Positions 11,392 through 23,102 of a stretch of DNA of 64,000 nucleotides are shown in pieces. This stretch comes from Cylicocyclus nassatus (taxonomy: Eukaryota > Nematoda > Chromadorea > Rhabditida > Strongylidae), in contig CATQJL010000316.1 in NCBI GenBank assembly GCA_958299035.1, positions 25,955,676 to 26,019,675 on the forward strand. The letters run 5' to 3'. The notes below the pieces were generated by a model. The model was not told the origin of the DNA. It saw nothing but the letters and a program-made list of their open reading frames with translations, and made no database searches. The first letter of the stretch is position 1. Each line of letters opens with the position of its first letter. Both the position numbers and the translations under genes were made by a program.

Positions 11392-12575
11392 ATTTTCACT
11401 ACTCAAAAAGGCGATAATGCCAACACAAAATTGCCACATCCTAGCAAATGTGTTGTAGAAAGCAGTGTTGCTGTCAGTAGTGAGATAGAAACCGAGAGAA
11501 ATACATGAGATCCCTTGAATACCAATTTGCACTCAGACATATTTCAGCGCAACACGACTAACCCAAAAAGAAAAGCACCCTCCGTAAAGGTAACAAATTT
11601 TGCACGAAGAAGAGAAGTGGAGCCAACAAATACCATTGCATCTCGACACATAAAGACCAAGTATGAGTAAAGAGATTGTCCGCATTTGATAGCTGAAGCT
11701 GCTCATGCATAGCTGTGAAAGTAGGAAATTCGAAGACATCACCATTTTTTCGTAATCCATGGCAGGATCGTTCTCAGACAGCCTGATGTTTGCAATGAGA
11801 AATATAGCTCTGCGTGAACTAGGAAAATTTATGAGTCGGAATGAAGGCAGTCTTGATACTACAAGCAATAATATCGCAGCGGACATCATATAATACAGCG
11901 GTAATATTCGCTTGATTCTTAAACTTTGCCTCTTATCTGTATAGTAGTAAAATAACTTTTAAGATGAAAGATAACCTTCTGTAATAGAAGTTCTGACAAA
12001 ACGAAGCTGTCATCTCCGTTCTTGTTATGATCATAGCCATAAGAAAGCCAGATACGACGAAGAACCTAGATTGCAGATCAAAGGAAAAGCTTACAGATAT
12101 AGTAACACATGCATTTTTGGGCGTAGTCATTTTTTAAAGGCAGCGTCCAGGCAAATATGAAAACCGAGTACAATGACTCCGATGTTAATAAAGCTCTTGC
12201 GCGTGGCATTGCACCAATGTGCTTCTGAAGCGAAAAACCGTTTCAGAGGTTTTGGATGGAACGTTTCGGGTCTCAAAACGACTTCGCGTCTGCTTGGCGG
12301 CAGGCGCTCAAATTCAAATCAAAGGTTTTTGAAATACTCCGTTTTTGGTATTTTCGTGCTTTCTAAGTTGTATTTTCGTATTCAGCGGAAAGAAGACAAG
12401 CCCAAAGCGAAAAAAAATTATCCATTTTTTTGACGCTGCCTTAAGAAAGAGAAGTTGCTTACATATCTACTCCAACATATCCATTCGGGCAATAAGCAGG
12501 AAAGAAGTGGAATGTGACAACCAAAGCAATCGCCCAGCCACGTATCCCTTGAATGTCTTGCCGTTTTTGAGCCAT
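11392..12575 (-). pseudogene. inverted partial copy of OAC acyltransferase, exons 1-5 only
   Basis: Mirror of 17043-18226. Predicted minus-strand exons are 12575-12463, 12065-11976, 11917-11743, 11698-11563 and 11513-11392. The translated segments I could compare are residue-identical to the right-arm copy, including MAQKRQDIQGIRGW, the FHFFP histidine region, FFVVSGFLMAM, THTWSLCVEMQ and ARMWQFCVGII. There is no stop or splice-site damage. The mid and C-terminal exons (31643-48132 in the other copy) have no partner between 11391 and 1, so within the window this is a 5' fragment. The downstream exons could lie to the left of the window, but homology to the other copy ends at about 735, which argues against it. 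It would be transcribed away from the intact start. Confidence 0.8.
12135..12445. mobile_element. 304-bp MITE in OAC intron 1 (left-arm copy)
   Basis: Ends aggcagcgtc (12138) and gacgctgcct (to 12441). TTAA precedes the left end; the right side reads ttaag, so the target is TTAA with one base lost, or TAA. An exact mirror lies at 17177-17480, so insertion preceded the duplication. Without it, intron 1 would be about 90 bp, normal for this gene. Terminal sequence resembles the 25892-26262 and 20849-21536 elements. Confidence 0.7.
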
Positions 12576-14382
12576 CAAACTATAAACAAGAATTTCGCTA
12601 AATTTACACCGACTGCGTCTAGCATTTATGGGAATTTATCGCATCGGTTTGCAATTCCTTTCTTATATAATGCGCACTCCTATTCCTGCAACTATTAACG
12701 TGCAATAATCAGGAATCGGTAGTAATTTCTCAAACTTCAATTCGTTCAAATAAACTATTGTTGCTGGTCATAAACTTCCGGCAAATTTTGAATTTGCTCA
12801 AGTAATGCGCATCTTTTGTAATGTGCAGTCTAAAACGAGGCGGACTGAGGCTTTGTTATCGGTTGCTCAAAAGCGTCTTGTAAGAACTAATTTTGAGAGC
12901 GCTTGTGGAGAAAAAAAAAAGAAAACGCAAAGCTTGAATGAGATGGTGCAATTACAGAGCGTATCAGTGCAGGGCAACAAAGCTTGTAATGATACAGTCA
13001 CAATAAAATTGCATCAAACAAACACAGGGCCTGGCAATAGGGTTTCAAATGTCAAAATGAAAATCGTACGGTCTGCCCCAATCGGTATCCGGCCGAACCA
13101 TCGGCTAAATTTGGACGCTCGCAGCGCTGAGGGTTTGCGCTGCGTACGCGCGCTGTCGCAGAGGGCAAAGAGTTTGAGGAGAGAGCGGACTAGCTAGTCG
13201 TAGACGTAACGCAATACCCTCGCGACGCGGGCTCCCGCCATGCCACTTTTGGCCTGGTTGGGGCTGGGGCAAACTGTATATTGTTTCTTAGGATGTTTGT
13301 TTCTTATAGACTGTATGTGAAGCGAAGAGGATGGATTTTGTTCCCCTATAAATGAGACGCGGCGCAGAAGATAGACTATTTTTTGCAACTTTTTGCTCGG
13401 TCCTTTTACCATTATTGATTTGTTTACTTACATCTGGGAAAAGAAAAGTTTATTAGACATTCGTCTGAAAGAGGGTGAACGGTAGCGGTACATTCCATTC
13501 TGAGTTTTTGCAAGCAAAGCGCAGTGACAAGAAGCGCTTCTCAAGTAGATCTTTTTATGCGCAAAAAAATGAAGTATGCGATGCTGCGGTGTGTAAGATC
13601 GTAAAGCAACATTATGGGCAATTCTCATAAGTGTAAATTCTATGTCAGCATGTATGTCAAAGGTACTGGATATACTGTTACGAGTTCGCGTGACTAACAT
13701 TGGCATAAAGAACCAGAGCATTGTCATCTATTAAATTTATTTGATCACTTATTAGAGAAAGCTACGTTTTTTGTCGTTAAACGTGGAAATATGGAAGGAC
13801 CTTTGGACTGTATAACGATATAAGAAAACATAATCTAGGCCACATCCACTTCTGTCACAGTCCAATTAGTGGATAGATAGTAAGGGGTAGAGGACATTAG
13901 TCGCCAATAGTTTCCACCCACGTGGAAATACTGACGTTGAAGGCGCACGGTGTGTTGCAAATTTTTGCCTGGGAACTCCTTTGCGTCCTGATGTTATCTA
14001 CCCGATAGAAAGCAAACGATTAGAGGAAGGCACAATGGAAGTTCTGATTGTATTAGTGATATGCTAGTCACTCCTATCCCACTATGCTTACGAGAACGTT
14101 TGCTGGAGCGAGCGAACCTGTTAAGTTATATTAGGTCGTTTCATAAGTTCGTAGACTTTTTATTTTTGTCGCCGTTTTTCGATGAAGCGGTTGGTTTACG
14201 GCAAAGTACCTATACCAATAAAAAGAGAAAATTTTGCTCTACAAAAACTGTTGTTCGTTTTTGGAGCAAACTTGAATCCCCTTCTTTTACGACTTATCAA
14301 AGCAAAATTTTTTTAAAAGGCAAAAATTGGCGATTGCGGCAACTGCAACTTTCGATCCGCATACGGAGCCACAAGTGGGAAG
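12576..14382. promoter_or_regulatory. duplicated 5' flank of OAC (left arm), presumed promoter region
   Basis: Mirror of 15238-17042 with very few differences. It is non-coding as far as I can tell. The short open frames in it (12805-13197, 13428-13727, 14061-14423) are identical in both arms only because the DNA is. Both OAC starts lie head to head, so any promoter must sit in these twin flanks or in the unique spacer. Promoter role is inference from position only. Confidence 0.35.
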
Positions 14383-15237
14383 CAACCTTTCGCCACCCTC
14401 ACATTGGCATTAGGTGCGCATAGGCGCCAATAGTTTTGAAAAAAGTTGTGCACAATTTTTATTTGAATGAATATTACACGATTTCTCGTTTTTTCAACTT
14501 CTTATTGCGAATATAACATCAGACTCGGAGCCAAATTGCTTTTTGTGTACTGCAAACGAGTCATTTTGTTAAATCTTCAGTCTTATATCAAGTCTTAAGT
14601 CACAAATATCTCACAATACTTTTCACTATGCCCTTCCTAATTTGCCCGTTCATACACTAAATTCAGAGTCATATCTTTACATGCGCGCTGCAAAAGGGGC
14701 AGTTAATTACTGACAAGCTAGAGAAATTTTTTGAGAGGCAAAAATTGGCGATTGCGGCAACTGCACTTTCCGCATTTGGTCCGTATTCCGCAAGATGTTT
14801 CTGTCATAGGTAGGCGGGATGGATAGTAGCAAGCAAGACTGAAACACTGACAAATTTGCAGCATGCCAATATGCATGGAACCTTTTGAACAAGGTCCCAA
14901 TGGTTGTTGTCTTTAACTGCTGCCGCTTGAGTTTGGCGCGTTGCTCAGCGACACAATGTGTCGGTCCTCCTATCGGAACTTGAGGAATGGATGCGTTCTT
15001 CTAAGTGGTGTAGATGTATGAGTAAAAGCTCTGACCAACATTTTACGCTTTTTCAAAAAAAATTTTTGACTTGGGAACTTTTTGAAATTGTGCCAAACGC
15101 AAAACATCTACACACATGGTAAACGTGCGCTTATCTTTCTTTATAGCCTCTCTTTGGATATGGAGACTACTTTTATATGCACCGTAGTACCACAAACAAT
15201 TGTTTCTCATCACTCATAACAACTTCAGACAAAAAAT
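14383..15237. other. 855-bp unique spacer at the palindrome centre
   Basis: The arms lose pairing after cacaagtgggaa (14370-14381) and regain it at cccacttgtgg (15238). Within the spacer, 14722-14770 repeats in direct orientation an arm segment (ggcaaaaattggcgattgcggcaactgca, also at about 14318-14347), so the centre holds a stray extra arm fragment of about 50 bp. No gene is recognised. Confidence 0.75.
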
Positions 15238-17042
15238 TCCCACTTGTGGCTCCGTATGCGGATCGAAAGTTGCAGTTGCCGCAATCGCCAATTTTTGCCT
15301 CTCAAAAAAATTTTGCTTTGATAAGTCGTAAAAGAAGGGGATTCAAGTTTGCTCCAAAAACGAACAACAGTTTTTGTAGAGCAAAATTTTCTCTTTTTAT
15401 TGGTATAGGTACTTTGCCGTAAACCAACCGCTTCATCGAAAAACGGCGACAAAAATAAAAAGTCTACGAACTTATGAAACGACCTAATATAAATTAACAG
15501 GTTCGCTCGCTCCAGCAAACGTTCTCGTAAGCATAGTGGGATAGGAGTGACTAGCATATCACTAATACAATCAGAACTTCCATTGTGCCTTCCTCTAATC
15601 GTTTGCTTTCTATCGGGTAGATAACATCAGGACGCAAAGGAGTTCCCAGGCAAAAATTTGCAACACACCGTGCGCCTTCAACGTCAGTATTTCCACGTGG
15701 GTGGAAACTATTGGCGACTAATGTCCTCTACCCCTTACTATCTATCCACTAATTGGACTGTGACAGAAGTGGATGTGGCCTAGATTATGTTTTCTTATAT
15801 CGTTATACAGTCCAAAGGTTTTTCCATATTTCCACGTTTAACGACAAAAAACGTAGCTTTCTCTAATAAGTGATCAAATAAATTTAATAGATGACAATGC
15901 TCTGGTTCTTTATGCCAATGTTAGTCACGCGAACTCGTAACAGTATATCCAGTACCTTTGACATACATGCTGACATAGAATTTACACTTATGAGAATTGC
16001 CCATAATGTTGCTTTACGATCTTACACACCGCAGCATCGCATACTTCATTTTTTTGCGCATAAAAAGATCTACTTGAGAAGCGCTTCTTGTCACTGCGCT
16101 TTGCTTGCAAAAACTCAGAATGGAATGTACCGCTACCGTTCACCCTCTTTCAGACGAATGTCTAATAAACTTTTCTTTTCCCAGATGTAAGTAAACAAAT
16201 CAATAATGGTAAAAGGACCGAGCAAAAAGTTGCAAAAAATAGTCTATCTTTTGCGCCGCGTCTCATTTATAGGGGAACAAAATCCATCCTCTTCGCTTCA
16301 CATACAGTCTATAAGAAACAAACATCCTAAGAAACAATATACAGTTTGCCCCAGCCCCAACCAGGCCAAAAGTGGCATGGCGGGAGCCCGCGTCGCGAGG
16401 GTATTGCGTTACGTCTACGACTAGCTAGTCCGCTCTCTCCTCAAACTCTTTGCCCTCTGCGACAGCGCGCGTACGCAGCGCAAACCCTCAGCGCTGCGAG
16501 CGTCCAAATTTAGCCGATGGTTCGGCCGGATACCGATTGGGGCAGACCGTACGATTTTCATTTTGACATTTGAAACCCTATTGCCAGGCCCTGTGTTTGT
16601 TTGATGCAATTTTATTGTGACTGTATCATTACAAGCTTTGTTGCCCTGCACTGATACGCTCTGTAATTGCACCATCTCATTCAAGCTTTGCGTTTTCTTT
16701 TTTTTTTCTCCACAAGCGCTCTCAAAATTAGTTCTTACAAGACGCTTTTGAGCAACCGATAACAAAGCCTTAGTCCGCCTCGTTTTAGACTGCACATTAC
16801 AAAAGATGCGCATTACTTGAGCAAATTCAAAATTTGCCGGAAGTTTATGACCAGCAACAATAGTTTATTTGAACGAATTGAAGTTTGAGAAATTACTACC
16901 GATTCCTGATTATTGCACGTTAATAGTTGCAGGAATAGGAGTGCGCATTATATAAGAAAGGAATTGCAAACCGATGCGATAAATTCCCATAAATGCTAGA
17001 CGCAGTCGGTGTAAATTTAGCGAAATTCTTGTTTATAGTTTG

Positions 17043-18226
17043 ATGGCTCAAAAACGGCAAGACATTCAAGGGATACGTGGCTGGGCGATTGCTTTGGTTG
17101 TCACATTCCACTTCTTTCCTGCTTATTGCCCGAATGGATATGTTGGAGTAGATATGTAAGCAACTTCTCTTTCTTAAGGCAGCGTCAAAAAAATGGATAA
17201 TTTTTTTTCGCTTTGGGCTTGTCTTCTTTCCGCTGAATACGAAAATACAACTTAGAAAGCACGAAAATACCAAAAACGGAGTATTTCAAAAACCTTTGAT
17301 TTGAATTTGAGCGCCTGCCGCCAAGCAGACGCGAAGTCGTTTTGAGACCCGAAACGTTCCATCCAAAACCTCTGAAACGGTTTTTCGCTTCAGAAGCACA
17401 TTGGTGCAATGCCACGCGCAAGAGCTTTATTAACATCGGAGTCATTGTACTCGGTTTTCATATTTGCCTGGACGCTGCCTTTAAAAAATGACTACGCCCA
17501 AAAATGCATGTGTTACTATATCTGTAAGCTTTTCCTTTGATCTGCAATCTAGGTTCTTCGTCGTATCTGGCTTTCTTATGGCTATGATCATAACAAGAAC
17601 GGAGATGACAGCTTCGTTTTGTCAGAACTTCTATTACAGAAGGTTATCTTTCATCTTAAAAGTTATTTTACTACTATACAGATAAGATGCAAAGTTTAAG
17701 AATCAAGCGAATATTACCGCTGTATTATATGATGTCCGCTGCGATATTATTGCTTGTAGTATCAAGACTGCCTTCATTCCGACTCATAAATTTTCCTAGT
17801 TCACGCAGAGCTATATTTCTCATTGCAAACATCAGGCTGTCTGAGAACGATCCTGCCATGGATTACGAAAAAATGGTGATGTCTTCGAATTTCCTACTTT
17901 CACAGCTATGCATGAGCAGCTTCAGCTATCAAATGCGGACAATCTCTTTACTCATACTTGGTCTTTATGTGTCGAGATGCAATGGTATTTGTTGGCTCCA
18001 CTTCTCTTCTTCGTGCAAAATTTGTTACCTTTACGGAGGGTGCTTTTCTTTTTGGGTTAGTCGTGTTGCGCTGAAATATGTCTGAGTGCAAATTGGTATT
18101 CAAGGGATCTCATGTATTTCTCTCGGTTTCTATCTCACTACTGACAGCAACACTGCTTTCTACAACACATTTGCTAGGATGTGGCAATTTTGTGTTGGCA
18201 TTATCGCCTTTTTGAGTAGTGAAAAT
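17043..18226 (+). CDS. OAC-type acyltransferase, exons 1-5 (acyltransferase-3 membrane domain, N-terminal half)
   Basis: Predicted exons 17043-17155, 17553-17642, 17701-17875, 17920-18055 and 18105-18226 join in phase for 212 codons. Family landmarks in order are DIQGIRGW, the conserved His in TFHFFP, NGYVGVDMFFVVSGFLM (split by intron 1), YYRRIKRILPLYY (split by intron 2), NLFTHTWSLCVEMQWY (exon 4) and ARMWQFCVGII (exon 5). These are the transmembrane acyl-transfer core of acyltransferase-3 proteins, which move acyl groups from an acyl carrier to sugars or lipids across a membrane; nematodes have many such oac genes of mostly unknown substrate. The ATG at 17043 lies 4 bp after a possible acceptor (ttatag), so trans-splicing or an upstream non-coding exon is possible. 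Intron 1 hosts a 304-bp MITE. Introns 2-4 are 44-58 bp. The exon 3/4 acceptor could also be at 17916. Confidence 0.85.
17174..17483. mobile_element. 304-bp MITE in OAC intron 1 (right-arm copy)
   Basis: Mirror of 12138-12441, located at 17177-17480, with the same aggcagcgtc-type ends and TTAA/TAA context. It lies wholly inside intron 17156-17552 and leaves the splice sites intact. Confidence 0.7.
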
Positions 18227-20848
18227 GTGAGCTTTTTTTACAATATGCAGCTGTTATCATCAAATTTGTATTGTATCGCTCACAGCATCCTTAGCGTTTT
18301 TTTCGCCCTAACAAAAGGTGGAAGGTGGGCAAGTTCGTACCCGATCGCGTTTACGGTCGGAACGTTTATACTCTTGAGTCGATTATAGATTCCTGGTTCA
18401 AATTACTGCAAAATTGCCCTCAAAGTTTCGCATCCTTTGTGCCCAGAGGATGTCGATCATGCAGGATCGACTTTCGAGGTCATCTTCAAGATCCTAACAA
18501 GTAAGATTGAACACCTGACTTCAAGGTCTTTGAAACTACTGTAACCATTTAAACTGGTTCTGATTCAGAGCCCGGCACGGGTTGGCAAATGGGCATTGCT
18601 AAAACAGCTTTGCCACTATCGATTTTTACGATTTCCTACTTGATCCCGCCAGCTGCGTAGGTTGCCCGATTGGAGCGCGCTTTCTCCTTCCAAGGGACCG
18701 GCATCGTAGATATTCCGGATCCTTGCAAGGAGGAGAGGAGGAGCCTTGGAACCGTTACTATATACTATTAGGTGTAGAACACATTCATGTGAAAATTTCA
18801 GGAAACTTATTTGAAACGGGAATTTTGCCTACTTCAGGTGGGCATTGGGCGGACAATGGCCCACCTAATTGTCAAAAAAAGTTTTTGTTAACGATTAATT
18901 TGCAGAAAAAACCTTGCCGCAATCTTCAGTCACATACTATCTCAATGAAACTTCACGGTTTACCTGCAGGCCGTGTTCATGGCTTACCAAGTTTCATACC
19001 ATATCGTCATTTGCGCCTTGCAAACAAGCCATTTGAATTTTCATCTTCATTCACAGTGATGCAAAATTTTTGGAAAAAATGTTTATTACAGCTTCCATTC
19101 AAATGAGTTTTCCATATTTTATACAACTTGTTTTCACTAGCCTCTTTACATATGCATACATTGAAAACTAGACATGTCTTTTGTTACAAATAGCATCGTT
19201 TAAACGACGTCGCGCATGTGACAATTAGCGACAGCGCCGTTTAACGCTCGCGAACTCCACTGCTTGCCTGTGGAGGCATATAACATGTTAAAATAAGCAG
19301 AGAGCAGCTATCGATTTTTTCCGGGGCTTTAACCCGATCTTCGCAAAAACGATATCCCTTTTGCTTTTTCACCCAACGATTTCCAGCCTGTCATTTGACC
19401 ACCTTATGCCGGGCCCTGATCTGACTGCGTACATGAAACCCGCTTAATCGAGAGCACCAGCCTAAAATCTAAGTAGCTATATCAATTAACATGATTTTAG
19501 TCACTTTTAGAGGGTTGCGTAGAACTGAGGTAAGCGGCTATCTTGCATAATCAAGTTTTTCTTAGAGGTTTTGTTTTGGACTACAGCAGGGATAATCTTA
19601 AATGATTTTGTATCGGCTAACGTTAATAAGTATGCACATTCCGGTAATATCTCGTCTTACTGATTCTTCGTGACCATTAAGATAGTTATAGACGGGATGG
19701 CTATAGCGTAGATATGCGGTGTAAAATCTGCCAATAGATTCCAAAGAACTTCTCCAAGCATGTGCTGCCGCCCCCTCCTCACCCCGAAAATGGGTCGCGA
19801 AATTTTTGAAAGTCACTTATGTGAGTTACAAAACTGTGAAAGCCACTTGTTTTTCTTGTAAATAATTAAAATAAATTTTCAAACATTTTAAAAATCCAAT
19901 TTAGCGTTAAAGAAAATTTTTTTCGGGCGTTTTCGGGGTTAGGGCCCGCAAAAATTTTGGAAAGCATACACAAAATTTTTTCGGAGTGCGTGGCGTTAGC
20001 CAGGCTAACGCCACGCATCTTCATTAGGAAAAATTTTTTATTGCTTCCTACCCTCGAACGGCAATCTGGGTACGCCACTGCTTTAGCCCTAATCATTCTA
20101 AAACATGGCTAATTTTTCAGGGTTTTCTCGAAGGCGAATTTGATTCTAGTGTTTCAAAACCCGCTCAAAACTTCCTGTCATGATCTGACGACGGAAGGAT
20201 TCTGAGCAAGGCAAACATGTGTCTCAGAGCTCCCAGAACTATCGTCTACTTACCGTTAGGTATAAGATGAGTCCTTACTAATTAGAATGTCTAATATATT
20301 CGTAATCAACCTGTAATCCTTGTAAATCTACTTTTAGCGAATTCTAAGGTTCCCAAATAGTATAACATGAATCCTTACTAATTATAATGTCTAATATATT
20401 CGTAATCAACCTGTAATCCTTGTAAACCGACTTTTAGCGAATTCTGAGGTTCCCAAATTGGGCCACTTAAGTGAAATGGTCATACTCAAAAAAAATTAAC
20501 TTCGTTCTGAGGGTGACGCGCGGCCAACGATTCTATTCATATCTCTCTTCCCATCCAAAACAATACATTACTCAGCCTTCGCTCATGTGAGACTTGCTTC
20601 GAGTAACCGCCAGACTGTGTGATTGAGAATTGTACAAGATCTCGATCTCTCATTTTTTGCTTGCCATGGTTTGCTTTCAGCAACAGTAACTCATATGTAA
20701 AAAGGCGATTCTAAATAAAGTTATTGCTGTGAAACTATGGAGTTTAGGATATTGTATGCTGTTTAAGTAGTTCGAATTTTTCTCAAAAAAAGTTAGGCGG
20801 TGTGCCATAACTCAGAAAACGTAGCCGCCACAAAAGTAGCCTTTATAA
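18227..20848. other. start of OAC intron 5, right-arm non-coding DNA
   Basis: The exon 5 donor reads gtgagc at 18227 and the next in-phase exon is not reached until 31643, making a 13.4-kb intron. This part pairs with left-arm 6700-11391. It contains the dispersed repeat at 18720-18950, a stretch at 19320-19430 resembling 47210-47320, and the hairpin repeat at 19790-20040. Open frames here are not conserved in the partner arm. Confidence 0.6.
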
Positions 20849-21539
20849 AGGCATCGTTCAGGCAGACCTCCGAGCCTCAAAGGCAATGTCTCATCGAAAT
20901 TGGGATAGTGCGGGTTTCCACATATTATGTTAGAGGAACACCCTGAACAGGCAATCACTCCAGGTTCGACTCGATTCTACGCCGAAAAATTTGCCCTCAA
21001 GGTGCGCCGCAAAGCGGGATTTTCCCGGTTTTCTCCTTGCGCGTTTTAACATGTCGTTCCGCGTGGCGTCCACCTCCATGGTGTTGATGCCGTTGTGGCG
21101 AAGGCTGAGCTGAAAAGGCAATCTGTCCGTGTTGCTTTGACGGGCTTTCAAAAACGGGGTTTTTGTGCATTCTAGACAGGGACGAAAAGGCTTGCAATAC
21201 GCAAGGATCTTGACAACCAAATTCTGGTGAAACACTGCTTTCAAAAACCACGCCCACTTCCTCGCACGGCCAACACCTTGACCAAATTTCCTCAGCCCTT
21301 GACGTGTTTTCACGTGGCAAACACTATCGAACACATAGCGTTTACCTGTTAATGCTTGCTTTCGACAAAAACAGCATTTAAAGAATTTGTCCGGGCTGAC
21401 CGAAAATAGCCCTAAAAAGGTGGTTTTTCAAAAAGAAATCCGCTTTTTGAGTGCCATGTTTGGAATCAATGTCATGAAAAGGTCTAAAAGGATAACATAA
21501 AAATATGGGAGTCTAGAATCTGTCCCGACGCTGCCTTTA
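20846..21539. mobile_element. 688-bp TIR element (right arm); internally deleted mate in left arm
   Basis: Left end aggcatcgttcaggcaga (20849) and right end gacgctgcct (to 21536) are imperfect inverse matches, in TAA/TTA context. The left-arm equivalent (about 6380-6680) retains the ends, degenerate, but lacks about 440 bp of the interior (right-arm 20870-21300). The open frames at 20930-21334 therefore belong to the deleted part and have no recognisable domain. Confidence 0.55.
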
Positions 21540-22380
21540 GGGGTTGTGCCCCACTCCATCAACTTATCTTCAAAACATTCACACATCTAGGTTTTCTAAA
21601 ACTTTGAAACCATTAAGCCTCCTTCTCTTCACAGTAGCAGTAGACATCTCATCCGCAATCGCTGCTTTTATATGGCAATTATTGGTTTACGATACAGTGC
21701 TAAATCTGTTCTACTACGTATACTGCGAGGGAAAGTGGCAAAAATATGTATATATTCGATAGTTCAGACCTCTTAGTTTTCTGTAGTTTGTGTCTAACTT
21801 GTCTTCTTTAGTCTGAGTAATAGTTGCTGCAAACAGAACCATTGAGAAGGAAAATGAGACAAACGAGCGCTGGTGGGCTCCTGCTGTTATGATTCAGCGT
21901 TGTTATATGAAAGGTGATTTCTCGTGTGGGCAAAGAAGGAGTAGTGCTTTGTACACAGCCCATAAACAGGTAGCTAACTCACTTAAAAAAACAAAGCTAA
22001 TCGTGTTCAAATGGCCATTTCACTCGGATGGAGACTTGGAATCCTCACTCGCTAAGACTTGATCCAAAAGGGTTATTTGACATGTCAATTACAAAAATTA
22101 TTCTCAAGATTGGTGCAGTTTTTTGTAATGCTTACTGTATGTGCAGGATAGTTCACATGAAGTGTGACAAGATTTCAAAAATTTGTTTTTTATTTTGTCT
22201 CATTTCATCTCATTTTTGCTTCGAGGTTCCTCAAATTTTTTCTTTATAATTTTCTTCTCTAACAGTTTTACTTCAGAAAAAGGTCGGTATTGTTGAAGAG
22301 CTTTTTGGAAAAATGCAGATTTCTTCTTTTATCGGACAGTATCCAGAAAATTTTTTTTTGAAGGCTGCCCAGAAAGTGCA
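21540..22380. other. right-arm non-coding DNA paired with 5860-6330 and 947-1240
   Basis: It spans the target site of the left-arm retroelement: the empty site catgtcaattac / aaataaccc-like sequence lies around 22080. The 72-codon open frame at 21544-21762 is hydrophobic in parts but is not kept open in the left arm, so I do not call it an exon. Confidence 0.6.
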
Positions 22381-23102
22381 AAAGTAAAGTACAAACTCAG
22401 ACAATCATTGCAAGCACCGCAGCACCTAACGGTCCCTGTCGGCGGTGCGCGGGCGTTAAATTATTGGACTGACCATCCTCGGTCCTAAATTTATTTTCTT
22501 GACCACCGCGGCTCAATGTTATCGCTAGAAACAGCTGCGGGCTTACAAAGTTTTTTCGGAACACCTGCGGCCCAAGAAAAAACACTCGGGCGAGCCCCGG
22601 AGGCGCACTGCAGATTTAATTCTCGGACAAGCCGCGGCCCTTTAGGCGAGGGCGCGACAATATCAATCCGGCAAGCCCCGAGCCTTGTAAGGAGAGAACG
22701 CTACCCGCGCGGGATACCAGCGGTGATAGGGCTACCCTCAACATTTGCGTCGTTTAGCAAAAGTCAAGTAGCGTTAAGTTCCTGGTCATCAATGGTGTCT
22801 CGGTTGAGCTCTATCGGACTACTTGATCCTGGGACCAGGTAGTTGTCGGGCGAAAGAATATGAACAGGTGTCCGAAAAGGTTTCAAAATTTGGAAATAAT
22901 ATTTATGAGCTTCATTGCTTTATCGGGATGTATTGGACACCCGCAGATGCATGCGCTTCCCGGGCCATCCGCTGCGTTGTTCGAGCGCTTATCGGGCCAT
23001 CCGCGGGCAATGTCGGGCGATTACCGGGCGCTTATCGGCGCGCGGGATGGGCGTGGCGTCGCCCGTGGGTGACCGGCGGGTACTCGCCATAATTGTCTGA
23101 GA
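22381..23102. mobile_element. GC-rich ~715-bp insertion private to the right arm
   Basis: The left arm runs uninterrupted through gcaaaccatgtactttctag (960-979), whereas the right arm is split at the matching point. agaaagtgc (about 22373) and agaaagtac (about 23100) border the insert, consistent with a 9-bp target duplication, and cagacaat/attgtctg sit at its ends. The interior is much more GC-rich than the surroundings, with repeated cgggccatccgc-like units near 22960-23040. No protein family is recognised. Confidence 0.55.

Larger units (their letters stand above)
735..14382 (+). repeat. left arm of ~22.6-kb inverted duplication
   Basis: This arm matches the reverse complement of 15238-23370. 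From 11230 to 14061 paired positions add to 29618 throughout, so the arms align there without net gaps. Outer anchors are the element around 947-1240 against 22080-22350, 5860-6010 against 21910-22060, 6890-7160 against 20290-20530, and 7400-7900 against 19560-20050. The arm is interrupted by insertions absent from the other arm: 1249-5840, about 8524-9830 and 10037-10893. It carries the minus-strand copy of OAC exons 1-5. The outer limit near 735 is approximate. Confidence 0.93.

Noticed and set aside
12805..13197. 130-codon frame conserved in both arms (mirror 16421-16813)
   Set aside because: Conservation is explained by the near-identity of the DNA arms. Composition (Lys/Arg runs) and lack of motif do not support a gene.
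21544..21762. Hydrophobic 72-codon frame as an additional OAC exon
   Set aside because: Not open in the left-arm counterpart, no family motif, and exon 5 already joins in phase to exon 6.
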